Shown piece by piece: positions 1 to 8,267 of a DNA stretch of 64,000 nucleotides. The position numbers were made by a program, and so were the translations under genes. The notes beneath the pieces were generated by a model. The model searched no databases and was not told where the DNA came from. It saw nothing but the letters and a program-made list of their open reading frames with translations. How positions within the stretch are numbered: position 1 is the stretch's first letter; each line of letters starts with the position of its first letter. This DNA comes from CADEDH01 sp963732695 (GTDB taxonomy: Bacteria; Actinomycetota; Acidimicrobiia; Acidimicrobiales; SZUA-35): NCBI GenBank assembly GCA_963732695.1, contig CAVTAP010000005.1:391374-455373 (forward strand), given 5' to 3'.

Positions 1-1022
1 GGCTGGTCCATGATCACCGAGCCGTACTTGGCGTAGGTGTAGTTCCGGAAGTCCGCCCCTTCGTCCACGAAGCGCTCGCCCTTGGCGTTGACCATCACGC
101 CCAGGGGGTAGGAGTGCTTCTGGAAGCCGTCGCCCACCTTGAGGTCGCCGAACTCGGGGGCGTTGAGGTCCCAGGCCACGGCGTGGCTGCCCGACCAGTG
201 GCCGTAGGGCATGGCCCCGATGTCGAGGGCCATGCGGATGCCGGCGCCGGTGTTGAAGCGGGTGCCCCGGACCTTGGCCAGGTCCCAGTTGGGGCCCAGA
301 TAGCGGGCCCGCCACTCGGCGTTCGACTCGAACCCGCCGGCGGCCAGCACCACGGCTTTGGCCGGCACGTCCACCAGGCGGCCAGCGTGGCGGGCCCGGA
401 CGCCGATCACCCGGCCATCAGGGTCGACCATGAGGGCGTGGGCCGGGGCTTCGTAGAACAGCTGCACGCCGTCGCGGCGGCAGGCCTTGTGCTCCAGCTC
501 CACCAGGCCCTCGCCCCCGCCCCAGGTCTCCACGGCCAGGCCACCCCAGAACTTGAACGTGCCGTCGACCTTGAACGCCTGGCGGCCGTAGCTGGGCTGG
601 AAGCGGACGCCCTTCTCCCGCATCCACACCATGGTGGGGAAGCTGCGGTCGACCAGGAGCTCGGCCAGCTCGGGGTGGGTGCGGTACTGGGTGATGCGGC
701 CCAGGTCGTCGAAGTACTGCTGGCGGGTGTAGGAGCCGAAGTCGACGTTGGTGCGCTCGTCGTCGGTGAGGTCGGGCAGGAGTTGCACCAGGTCGTCGAC
801 GCTGTTGAACACCACCCGCATGGCCCCGGCGGTGTAGCGGGAGTTGCCCCCGCAATCGCGCTCGGGAGCCGCCTCCAGCATGATCACCGAAGCGCCGCTC
901 TCCCGGGCGGCCAGGGCGGCGCATGCGGCGGCGTTGCCGGCCCCCACCACCACCACGTCGGCGGAGCCGTAGGGCTGGTCGGGATCAGTGGTGCTGGCGG
1001 TGTCGGTCGCGCTGTCGGTCAC
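1..1022 (-). CDS. FAD-dependent tricarballylate dehydrogenase-like flavoprotein (partial)
   Basis: Read from a GTG at 1022; the C-terminus lies beyond the window edge. The N-terminus has a dinucleotide-binding loop (VVVVGAGNAAACAALAARE, about residues 23-41) followed by a GGNSRYTAG motif, as in TcuA and related fumarate-reductase/succinate-dehydrogenase flavoproteins. A later AAGGFESNAEWR segment and a VNAKGERFVDEG segment also fit this superfamily. TcuA oxidises tricarballylate to cis-aconitate, but the actual substrate here is unknown. It lies 62 bp downstream of an amidohydrolase on the same strand, separated by a strong hairpin. No clear ribosome-binding site precedes the GTG, so the start is uncertain. 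An alternative reading is a 3-ketosteroid-dehydrogenase-like enzyme of the same fold. Confidence 0.75.
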   Translation of the reverse strand, partial: MTDSATDTASTTDPDQPYGSADVVVVGAGNAAACAALAARESGASVIMLEAAPERDCGGNSRYTAGAMRVVFNSVDDLVQLLPDLTDDERTNVDFGSYTRQQYFDDLGRITQYRTHPELAELLVDRSFPTMVWMREKGVRFQPSYGRQAFKVDGTFKFWGGLAVETWGGGEGLVELEHKACRRDGVQLFYEAPAHALMVDPDGRVIGVRARHAGRLVDVPAKAVVLAAGGFESNAEWRARYLGPNWDLAKVRGTRFNTGAGIRMALDIGAMPYGHWSGSHAVAWDLNAPEFGDLKVGDGFQKHSYPLGVMVNAKGERFVDEGADFRNYTYAKYGSVIMDQ

Positions 1023-1041
1023 GTCGCAGCAGCGTAGTTTC

Positions 1042-1075
1042 GCCCCGGCCCGGAGGACACGTCCGGGCCCGGGGC
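1042..1075 (-). terminator. GC-rich hairpin after the amidohydrolase gene
   Basis: Arms GCCCCGGCCCGGA (1042-1054) and TCCGGGCCCGGGGC (1062-1075) pair with one bulged base around a 7-nt loop. It begins 10 bp past the amidohydrolase stop codon. There is no T-run, so it would be a U-less actinobacterial-type terminator or an mRNA-protecting stem. Confidence 0.5.
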
Positions 1076-1084
1076 TTCAACCGT

Positions 1085-2791
1085 TCAGCTCCGGATCACG
1101 CGGCCCACCAGGGCCCCCTGGTGCTCGCCGCCCTCCATGAACACCTGGCCGTTGACCAGGGTGAGCTCGTAGCCCGAGGCCTTCTGGATGTAGCGGCCGG
1201 CGCCGTTGGGGAAGTCGTGGACGTACTCCGGGGCGTCGAGCGCCAGGGCGTCGAAGTCGATCACGTTGACGTCGGCGTAGGCCCCCTCCACCAGGCGGCC
1301 CCGGCCCTCGAGGCCGAACAGGTCGGCCCCTTCGGAGGTCATCATCTTGATCCCCTCCTCCACCGTCCATGCGCCCGAGTCACGCACCCAACGGGTGAGG
1401 AAGTAGGTGGTCTGGCTGGCGTCCTGGATCTGGCCCACATGGGCCCCGGCGTCGCCGATGCCGAGCACCACGTCGGGGTGGCGGAGCTTGGCCTCTATGG
1501 CGTCGAAGTCCCAGTTGAGGAAGGGGTAGTTCCACAGGCCCTTGCCGTCGCTCTCCAGCGCCATGTCGATGAAGGCCTCGGCCGGCGACACCCCCCGCCG
1601 CTCGGCGTGGGCGGTGAGCGACTCGGCCGGATCCCGCTCGTAGTCGACCCGGCTGTCGTCGAGCCGGTAGATGGCCGACACGTCGAGCTTGGTGGGGGTG
1701 GCGGCCACGTCGGCGATCAGCTGGGCCCGGAACGCCGGGTCACGCAGCTTGGCCAGCTTGTCGGTGACGTGCTGGTCCCGCAGGGAACGCCAGTCACGCG
1801 AGCAGTTGTCGAACGGGGTGCGGTTGGCGATGCCGAACAGCACGCCGATGCCCCGGCTCGTGGTCTGGGGGAAGATCTTCGCCCCCTCGGCGTTGGCCTT
1901 CGACACCAGCTCCAGCCAGTACTGCCAGGCCGTGGGGTCCGACCGGTTCTGCACGAACCCGAACGACACCGGCCGGCCGGTGCGGATCGACAGCTCCTTC
2001 ATCCACGCCACCTCCCGCTCGATGACCGAGCGGTCGGGCGTGCCCACCATGCCGTGGACCTGGCGGTCGTTGTCGACCGCGCACTCGAAGATGCCCTTGC
2101 CCAGGCGGCCCATCACCTCACCGATGGCGTACAGCTCCTCGGGCAGGGCCCAGGTGCCGGGCACCTCCCGCCCGTCGGGCACCACGTGGAGGTAGGTGCG
2201 GGAGGTGGAGAAACCGAGGGCACCGCCCTGCAGCGCCTCCTCCACCAGCTCGCACATCTTCTTGATGTCGTCGGCCGAGGCGTGGTGCTGGTCGATGGCC
2301 CGGTCTCCCATGGCCGCCACCCGCACCGAGCAGTGGCCCACCATGCCGCCCACGTTGATGCCCTTGGGCATCCGCTCGTAGGAATCGAGGTATTCGCCGA
2401 AGCTCTCCCAGTCCCACGGCAGGCCGGTGAGGATCGCATCGGCCGGGATGTCCTCCACCGACTCCATCATCTCGGCCAGCTGCTGGCGGTCTTCCGGCTT
2501 GCAGGGGGCGAAGGTGACGCCGCAGTTGCCCATCACGGCGGTGGTGACGCCGTGCCAGCACGACACGGTGCCCACCGGGTCCCAGGCCAGCTGGGCGTCG
2601 AGGTGGGTGTGGATGTCGACGAAGCCCGGTGTGACCAGCTTGCCGGTGGCGTCGACCACCCGGGCCGCCTCGCCGTCGCAGGTGCCCACGGTGACGATGC
2701 GATCGCCCACGATGCCCACGTCGGCCACCCGGGACGCCACCCCGGTGCCGTCGATCACAGTGCCGCCCTTGATGACGATGTCGTAGTTCAT
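1085..2791 (-). CDS. D-aminoacylase / N-acyl-D-amino-acid deacylase-type amidohydrolase
   Basis: A 568-residue metal-dependent amidohydrolase. It opens with the NYDIVIKGGTVIDGTG strand typical of the family, followed by the metal-binding GFVDIHTHLDAQ motif (His-x-His) and a GVTTAVMGNCGVTFAP segment characteristic of D-aminoacylases. A GIGDAGAHVGQ motif near residue 460 supplies a late metal/catalytic region. Members hydrolyse N-acyl-D-amino acids or related amides in the cytoplasm; the substrate cannot be read from the sequence. The start at 2791 was chosen because a GGGGGGAA ribosome-binding site sits just upstream; longer in-frame starts lack one. It lies between a Usp gene and a TcuA-like flavoprotein on the same strand. 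A paralogue lies at 46101-47858. Confidence 0.85.
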   Translation of the reverse strand: MNYDIVIKGGTVIDGTGVASRVADVGIVGDRIVTVGTCDGEAARVVDATGKLVTPGFVDIHTHLDAQLAWDPVGTVSCWHGVTTAVMGNCGVTFAPCKPEDRQQLAEMMESVEDIPADAILTGLPWDWESFGEYLDSYERMPKGINVGGMVGHCSVRVAAMGDRAIDQHHASADDIKKMCELVEEALQGGALGFSTSRTYLHVVPDGREVPGTWALPEELYAIGEVMGRLGKGIFECAVDNDRQVHGMVGTPDRSVIEREVAWMKELSIRTGRPVSFGFVQNRSDPTAWQYWLELVSKANAEGAKIFPQTTSRGIGVLFGIANRTPFDNCSRDWRSLRDQHVTDKLAKLRDPAFRAQLIADVAATPTKLDVSAIYRLDDSRVDYERDPAESLTAHAERRGVSPAEAFIDMALESDGKGLWNYPFLNWDFDAIEAKLRHPDVVLGIGDAGAHVGQIQDASQTTYFLTRWVRDSGAWTVEEGIKMMTSEGADLFGLEGRGRLVEGAYADVNVIDFDALALDAPEYVHDFPNGAGRYIQKASGYELTLVNGQVFMEGGEHQGALVGRVIRS

Positions 2792-2878
2792 GTTGGGTAT
2801 TCCCCCCGAGAGATCACAGTGCCGCGGTGGCGGTGCCACGATCCTACGACGGGGGTGTGACAGGCTCCCAGCCGGGCG

Positions 2879-3724
2879 CTACTCCTCGACGGCGGGGGGA
2901 ACGATGGCCACAGGACGGTCGGCGTGCTCGGTGAGATAGGAGGCCACCGTGCCCAGCACGATCTTGGTGAGGGCGCCCTCGCCCCGAGGGCCGATCACCA
3001 GCAGGTCCACCTGGTGCTCGTCGGCGATCCGCTCCAGCTCCTGGCGGGGATCGCCCCAGGCCACCACCCCGTCGCACGGCACGCCCTTGTCGGTCACCCG
3101 GAAGGCCAGATCGGCCAGCTCCTTCTCGGCCTCGTCGTGCCGGTTGACGGCGGCGTCCATGGCGGCGAAGCCCAGCACCCGGGCCACCAGCAGCCGGCCC
3201 CCGGTCTCGGCCGCCAGCTCGGTGGCCCACTCGAGCGCCCGCTCGGCGTGGGCCGAGCCGTCGTAGCCCACCAGGATGACGGGTTCGTCGAAGCTGTCGG
3301 GCCGGGTGGGCACGTCCTCGCTCGACACCACCACCAGGGGGCAGGGGGCGGTGGCCACCAGCCGGCGGCTCACCGATCCCATCACCCTCGGCGTGATCCG
3401 CTCGTCGCCCCGGCGACCCACCACCACGAAGAACGGGCGACGGCGATGGATGAGCGCGAGCAGGGCGTAGTGGGCCGGCCCCCGCAGCACCGTCTTGCGC
3501 ACCTCGTTGGCTGCGCCCGCCTCCTCGGCCACCATCTCCCGCAACTCAGCCGCGGTGTGACGGTCCATCGCCTCGTGTGACGCCAGCTGGCGCAGGAGCG
3601 TGGGGGTGTAGGTCCAGGAGCGCACGGCCTCGATCCGGGCGCCGGCCCGGCTGCCGATGCCCACGGCCCACCGCAGGGCGTGGCGCCCCGCCTCCGACTC
3701 GTCGGCGCCGACCATGATCAGCAT
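2879..3724 (-). CDS. Tandem-domain universal stress protein (UspA family)
   Basis: A 281-residue protein made of two Usp domains. Each ends in the ATP-binding signature G-x2-G-x9-G-(S/T): GRRGDERITPRVMGS in the first domain and GPRGEGALTKIVLGT in the second. Two-domain Usp proteins of this kind bind ATP and are induced by stress or hypoxia in actinobacteria. The start at 3724 is supported by an AGGAGG Shine-Dalgarno sequence a few bases upstream. It is divergent from the export operon starting at 3928, so the roughly 200-bp gap between them holds both promoters. The gene product is cytoplasmic. The exact role is not predictable. Confidence 0.9.
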   Translation of the reverse strand: MLIMVGADESEAGRHALRWAVGIGSRAGARIEAVRSWTYTPTLLRQLASHEAMDRHTAAELREMVAEEAGAANEVRKTVLRGPAHYALLALIHRRRPFFVVVGRRGDERITPRVMGSVSRRLVATAPCPLVVVSSEDVPTRPDSFDEPVILVGYDGSAHAERALEWATELAAETGGRLLVARVLGFAAMDAAVNRHDEAEKELADLAFRVTDKGVPCDGVVAWGDPRQELERIADEHQVDLLVIGPRGEGALTKIVLGTVASYLTEHADRPVAIVPPAVEE

Positions 3725-3864
3725 CGTCAACCTCCTCGGAACTGGGCCCAACGCTGGGGTTCTGAACGGGGCGGACGGAACCCGTTCCACCTTCGACGGT
3801 AGGCGCCAGGGCCGGCCCACGGAAAGGGACGTTGGTCATTCACCCGGCCGAGGCCCGGCAACGC

Positions 3865-3904
3865 TCTCAGCCAATTCACAGCTTGCTGACGGCTCTGTCT
3901 CATC
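3865..3904 (+). promoter_or_regulatory. Four-unit PhoP-box-like direct-repeat array
   Basis: Four heptamers recur with an exact 11-bp period. They are TCTCAGC (3865-3871), TCACAGC (3876-3882), TGACGGC (3887-3893) and TCTCATC (3898-3904), each separated by 4 bp. The second is a perfect match to the mycobacterial PhoP half-site TCACAGC (consensus from memory) and the others match at 5-6 of 7 positions. The array ends 23 bp before the ATG of the export operon, where an OmpR-type activator would contact RNA polymerase. A related two-unit box precedes the response regulator at 32 kb. Confidence 0.55.
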
Positions 3905-3927
3905 TGGCGTCCTTATCGTCCGCAGCC

Positions 3928-4767
3928 ATGGGAACTCTGCAGTCCTCCGCCCGCCGGCCAGCGCGCCTCTCCCTCCCTCTCCCCCTGCGCCGCCGGCGGG
4001 CGCTGGTGCTTTCCGGCACCGTGCTCCCCTGTGTCACGGCCGCCGCCCTCCTGCTGGCGGCCTGTGGCTCGTCGGCCGACGATGCCCAGGTGGCGTCGCT
4101 GGCCGGGGGGTCGGCCGCCACCGGTGACACCACGTCCACCACCCTGACCCAGGCCGATACCCAGCAGGCCATGCTCGACTATGCAGCCTGCATGCGCGAC
4201 AACGGCATCGACATGGCCGACCCCACCTTCGATGCCGACGGCAACGTCCAGGGTGGCTTCCGCCCCGACGACGCCTCCTTCGACCCCCGCTCGGAGGCCT
4301 TCCAGACGGCCCAGGAGGCCTGCGGCGACACGCTGGCCGGCGTCCAGTTCGGAGGCCCGGGCGGCCCCGGCGGCTTCGACCGCACCGCCATCCAGGACGC
4401 TTTCAACAGCTTCACCGCCTGCCTGCGAGACCAGGGCGTCCAGGTCGACGACATCACGCTGGGCGACGGCCCCGGCGCCGGCGGTCCCGGCGGGCCGCCC
4501 GTGAGCGATGGCGGGGCGACGGCCGGTCCGGGGACCGGAGGCCAGGGCGGCTTCACCGGCGGACCCCCACCCGGGGCCCCCGGCGGTGATGGCACCGGCG
4601 GCCCGCCGGCCGACGGCTTCGACCCCACCAGCCGGATCATCGAGCAGCTCGGCCTGGACGACACCGACCCGGCGGTGACCGCCGCCATCGAGGCCTGCCA
4701 GCCGGTGCTGCAGCAGGCGTTCGCCAACCCGGGCGGCTCGACCACCACCACCGCGGCCAAGGCATAG
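3928..4767 (+). CDS. Export-operon lipoprotein with duplicated Cys-Met/Leu-Arg motif
   Basis: A 279-residue predicted lipoprotein. An Arg-rich N-terminus and hydrophobic stretch lead to the lipobox LLLAAC, with the acylated Cys at about residue 46. The mature part has two related helical motifs, YAACMRDNGIDMADP and FTACLRDQGVQVDD, joined by Gly/Pro-rich linkers. A third Cys-containing segment near the C-terminus, EACQPVL, may be another degenerate repeat. Such CMR-x2-G proteins recur beside actinobacterial MacB-like ABC exporters, but I know of no proven function. It is the first gene of a five-gene operon, 13 bp before the first adaptor. The start at 3928 is the ATG that gives a compact signal peptide; no strong ribosome-binding site is visible. 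Confidence 0.7.
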   Translation: MGTLQSSARRPARLSLPLPLRRRRALVLSGTVLPCVTAAALLLAACGSSADDAQVASLAGGSAATGDTTSTTLTQADTQQAMLDYAACMRDNGIDMADPTFDADGNVQGGFRPDDASFDPRSEAFQTAQEACGDTLAGVQFGGPGGPGGFDRTAIQDAFNSFTACLRDQGVQVDDITLGDGPGAGGPGGPPVSDGGATAGPGTGGQGGFTGGPPPGAPGGDGTGGPPADGFDPTSRIIEQLGLDDTDPAVTAAIEACQPVLQQAFANPGGSTTTTAAKA

Positions 4768-4780
4768 GGGGCTGTCACCC

Positions 4781-6331
4781 ATGAGCGGCGGGCAACGGGG
4801 CTCGCGGGCCCGGACGATCGCGGCGTTGGCCGCCACGGCGGTGGTGGCCGCCGGCGTATCGGGTGCCGCTGTGCGGTGGGCCGACCGGCGGGGCGACAGC
4901 GAGGAGGCCGACACGGTGGCCGCCACCACCACCACGGCCAAGGTCGCCCGGCGCACGCTCGACCTCACCGACGACACCACGGCCACCCTCACCTTCGTCT
5001 CGTCGGCCACCGTGTCGGCCCCGGTCGCCGGCACCGTCACCCGGCTCGTGGCCGAGGGCGACGTGGTGTCGGCCGGCACCGTCGTGGCCATGATCGACGG
5101 CGCGCCCCTCGTGGCCCTCTACGGCGACCTGCCCCCGTACCGGGACCTCAGCTCGTCGTCGACCGACGGGGCCGACATCTACCAGCTCGAGCTGAACCTC
5201 GTGGCCCTGGGGTTCGATCCCGACGGCGCCATCGCCATCGACGAGAGCTACGACTCGGCCACCACCGCCGCCGTGGAGCGGTGGCAGGACACCCTCGGCA
5301 TCGACGCCACCGGTGACGTGCCCCAGAGCCTGATCACCTACGTGCCGGGCCAGGTCCTGATCGACGACGCCACGGCCACGGTGGGAGGCGGTGTGGCGGC
5401 CGGCGGAACCCTGGCCTCGGGACGACTGGTGGAGCGAACGCTGGCTGTACCCTCCCGGCCCGACGGCGGGGCCGTCACTGCGGTGGCCGCCCCCGGCACA
5501 GCGGTGACCACGGGCACCGTGCTGTTCACCCAGGGCGGCTACCCGGTGGTGACCGTCGAGGGCGACGCCGCCACCCTCCCCCGCCTCGACCGGGACCTGG
5601 AGGGCGGCGTGAGCGCCGGCGCCGATGTGAAGCTGGCCGAGCAGATGCTGGCCCAGCTCGGCTTCGACGACGGCGGCGCCCTCACCGTCGACGACACGTT
5701 CGACGCCTCCACCGCCGCCGCGCTGGCCGCCTGGTACGCCGGCCTCGGCCTGACCCCGGCCGACGCCGGCCGGCTCCCCGCCGGCGGGTTCGTGGTGGTG
5801 CCGGCCGGCCTCCAGGTCGGAACGGCCAGCGTGGCCGACGGTACCGACCCGGGCCGGGAAACGCCTGTGGTGTCGCTCACCGCCCCCGCCCGGGCGGTGA
5901 CCACGTCGGCGCCGCTGGGCGACGACACCTTCGCCGTGGGTGCCACCGTCACCGTCGTGTACCCCGACGGCACCACCACCGACGGCACCGTCGCATCGGT
6001 GGGCACGGTGGCCACGAACTCGACCGGCCAGCCCGGGGGCCAGGCCACGGTGCCGATCACGATCCGGGTGGGCGAGGTGCCCCCGTCGGTGGCCGGCTTC
6101 GTGGAGATCCCGGTGACCCTGCGGGTGGTGACGGAGGCCATCGAGAACGCCTTCGTCGTGCCCACCAGCGCCCTGGTGGCCCTGGCCGAGGGCGGCTACG
6201 CCCTGGAGGTGGCCGACGGTGCCGGGACCACCCACCTGATCGGGGTGGAGACCGGCTCCTTTGCCGACGGGTTCGTGGAGGTCACCGGGGCCGACCTGAC
6301 CGAGGGGCTCGACGTGGTGGTGCCCTCATGA
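4781..6331 (+). CDS. Peptidoglycan-binding membrane-fusion protein (first adaptor)
   Basis: A 516-residue exported protein anchored by one N-terminal membrane segment (TIAALAATAVVAAGVSGAA). It has HlyD/RND-adaptor-like beta-barrel and lipoyl-type segments (VSAPVAGTVTRLVAEGDVV). Two PG_binding_1-like helical modules are present, around YQLELNLVALGFDPDG and KLAEQMLAQLGFDDGG. The C-terminal part (NAFVVPTSALVAL) matches the membrane-proximal domain of efflux adaptors. The likely role is to link the ABC permease to the cell wall or carry substrate through it. Its stop overlaps the ATPase start by 4 bp. A second, differently built adaptor ends the operon. Confidence 0.8.
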   Translation: MSGGQRGSRARTIAALAATAVVAAGVSGAAVRWADRRGDSEEADTVAATTTTAKVARRTLDLTDDTTATLTFVSSATVSAPVAGTVTRLVAEGDVVSAGTVVAMIDGAPLVALYGDLPPYRDLSSSSTDGADIYQLELNLVALGFDPDGAIAIDESYDSATTAAVERWQDTLGIDATGDVPQSLITYVPGQVLIDDATATVGGGVAAGGTLASGRLVERTLAVPSRPDGGAVTAVAAPGTAVTTGTVLFTQGGYPVVTVEGDAATLPRLDRDLEGGVSAGADVKLAEQMLAQLGFDDGGALTVDDTFDASTAAALAAWYAGLGLTPADAGRLPAGGFVVVPAGLQVGTASVADGTDPGRETPVVSLTAPARAVTTSAPLGDDTFAVGATVTVVYPDGTTTDGTVASVGTVATNSTGQPGGQATVPITIRVGEVPPSVAGFVEIPVTLRVVTEAIENAFVVPTSALVALAEGGYALEVADGAGTTHLIGVETGSFADGFVEVTGADLTEGLDVVVPS

Positions 6332-7068
6332 CCGCCGGCCCGGTGGCCGCCGGGTCCGAGCCGCCGGCCGCCCTGGAGCTGCTCGACGTGGGCAAGCGGT
6401 ATCCCGGCCACCCGCCGGTCGATGCCCTGCGTCACGTGGATCTCACGATCGCCGCCGGCGACCTGGCCGCCATCGTCGGTCCCTCGGGATCGGGCAAGTC
6501 CACCCTGCTCCACATCATGGGCACCCTCGACCGCCCGACGGACGGTGAGGTCCGCATCGACGGCATCGACACCAGCGAGCTGAGCGACCGCCAGCTCTCG
6601 GCCGTGCGATCGCAGCTCATCGGGTTCGTGTTCCAGCAGTTCTTCCTGCTCGATGGCATGACGGCGCTCGACAACGTGGCGAACGGGCTGCTCTACCAGG
6701 GCATCCCGCAACCGGAGCGGCGCCACCGGGCCCAGGAGGCACTGGAGCAGGTGGGCCTGGCGAACCGGGTGAACCACATCCCCAGCCGGCTGTCGGGCGG
6801 GGAGCGGCAGCGGGTGGCGATCGCCCGGGCCATCGTCCACCGCCCGGCGATCGTGCTGGCCGACGAGCCCACCGGCAACCTCGACTCCCGCTCCGGCCAC
6901 GCCGTGCTCCAACTGCTGCGCGACCTGAACGCCGAGGGCCGCACGATCCTGCTGATCACCCACGACCGGGATCTGGCCGCCTCCCTCCCCCGCCGGATCG
7001 AGATCCGGGACGGCAGCATCCAGTCCGACACCGGTGCCCGGGACCGTTTCGGGGTCGGCCAACGATGA
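6328..7068 (+). CDS. MacB/LolD-type ABC transporter ATPase
   Basis: A 246-residue ATP-binding subunit. The Walker A motif GPSGSGKSTLL lies near residue 51, the ABC signature LSGGERQRVAIARA follows, and Walker B with its flanking residues reads IVLADEPTGNLD. These are the hallmarks of the MacB/LolD/FtsE branch, which powers mechanotransmission rather than classical translocation. The gene overlaps both neighbours by 4 bp (adaptor upstream, permease downstream), indicating translational coupling. It energises the FtsX-like permease encoded next. Confidence 0.93.
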   Translation: MTAGPVAAGSEPPAALELLDVGKRYPGHPPVDALRHVDLTIAAGDLAAIVGPSGSGKSTLLHIMGTLDRPTDGEVRIDGIDTSELSDRQLSAVRSQLIGFVFQQFFLLDGMTALDNVANGLLYQGIPQPERRHRAQEALEQVGLANRVNHIPSRLSGGERQRVAIARAIVHRPAIVLADEPTGNLDSRSGHAVLQLLRDLNAEGRTILLITHDRDLAASLPRRIEIRDGSIQSDTGARDRFGVGQR

Positions 7069-8267
7069 CCGCGTCGACGCTGCGACCGTCCCGCCTGCGG
7101 ATCGACGACGTGCTGCGGGTGGGGTCGATCGGGCTGCGGACCCGGCGCCTGCGCACCGCCCTGTCGACCGTGGGGGTGGCGATCGGGATCGCCGCCATGG
7201 TCGGTGTACTGGGTCTGTCGGCGTCGTCCCGGGAAGACCTGCAGCGCCAGATCCGGGCCCTGGGCACCAACCTGCTGCAGGTGGAGGCGGGGCAGGGCTT
7301 CGGTCGGGGGTCGGGCACGCTGCCCACCACGTCGGTGGCCATGACCTCCCGCATCGGGCCGGTGACGGGCGTCAGCTCGCTCACCACGGTCGACGCCACC
7401 GTGCGCCGAACCGATCTGGTGTCGGAGGGGATCACCGGCGGCATCTCCGTGTTCGCCGCCGACACCGGCCTCCTCGACACGCTCCACGCCACCCTGGCCG
7501 ACGGCCGGTGGCTCGACGACGCCACCAGCGCCTACCCCACCACCGTGCTGGGCTCCACCGCCGCCCGCCAGCTCGGGGTGCGGGACGTGGCCGACGGCCA
7601 GCGCGTCTACATCGGCGGCCAGTGGTTCGCGGTGATCGGCATCCTCGACCCGGTGGGCGCCGCCTCCGGGCTGGATCGGGCTGCCCTGGTGGGCACGACG
7701 GCGGCCGAGGCGTGGCTGGCCGACGACACCCTGTCGCCGGGCACCGTCTACGTCCGCACCACCGACGACGGGATCGACGCCGTGCGCAACGTGCTGCCGG
7801 CCACGATCAACCCCGAGACGCCGGAGGAGGTGGAGGTGAGCCGCCCGTCGGACGTGCTGGCGGCCCAGGAGGCGGCCAACACCGCCTTCACCTCCCTGTT
7901 CCTCGGCCTGGGGGCCGTGGCCCTGCTGGTGGGCGGGATCGGCATCGCCAACGTGATGGTGATCGCCGTGATCGAACGGCGCTCCGAGATCGGGCTCCGG
8001 CGGGCCCTGGGGGCCACCCGGGCCCACATCCGCCGCCAGTTCCTCACCGAGGCCCTGCTGCTGGCGTTCGCCGGCGGTCTGGCCGGCGTGCTCATCGGGG
8101 CGGCGGTGACCGCCCTCTACGCCCGGATCCGAGGGTGGACGGTGGTGGTGCCGCCGGTCGCCGTGGTGGGCGGGTTGGCCGCCGCCGTGATCATCGGGGC
8201 CATCGCCGGCCTGTACCCCGCCACCCGGGCCGCCCGCCTGGCTCCCACCGAGGCCCTGCGATCATGA
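7065..8267 (+). CDS. MacB/FtsX-type ABC transporter permease
   Basis: A 400-residue permease. One membrane segment lies near the N-terminus (TALSTVGVAIGIAAMVGVLGL), then a large extracytoplasmic MacB-PCD-like domain, then three C-terminal segments. The C-terminal FtsX region includes VMVIAVIERRSEIGLRRALGA, a family signature. Together with the ATPase it forms a homodimeric mechanotransmission pump that drives periplasmic or wall-spanning partners. The start overlaps the ATPase stop and the end overlaps the second adaptor by 4 bp each (ATGA). Confidence 0.92.
   Translation: MTASTLRPSRLRIDDVLRVGSIGLRTRRLRTALSTVGVAIGIAAMVGVLGLSASSREDLQRQIRALGTNLLQVEAGQGFGRGSGTLPTTSVAMTSRIGPVTGVSSLTTVDATVRRTDLVSEGITGGISVFAADTGLLDTLHATLADGRWLDDATSAYPTTVLGSTAARQLGVRDVADGQRVYIGGQWFAVIGILDPVGAASGLDRAALVGTTAAEAWLADDTLSPGTVYVRTTDDGIDAVRNVLPATINPETPEEVEVSRPSDVLAAQEAANTAFTSLFLGLGAVALLVGGIGIANVMVIAVIERRSEIGLRRALGATRAHIRRQFLTEALLLAFAGGLAGVLIGAAVTALYARIRGWTVVVPPVAVVGGLAAAVIIGAIAGLYPATRAARLAPTEALRS

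Noticed and set aside
923..2860. A 645-residue open frame on the plus strand
   Set aside because: Antisense to the D-aminoacylase-type gene, with biased Gly/His/Val/Arg composition and no recognisable motif.
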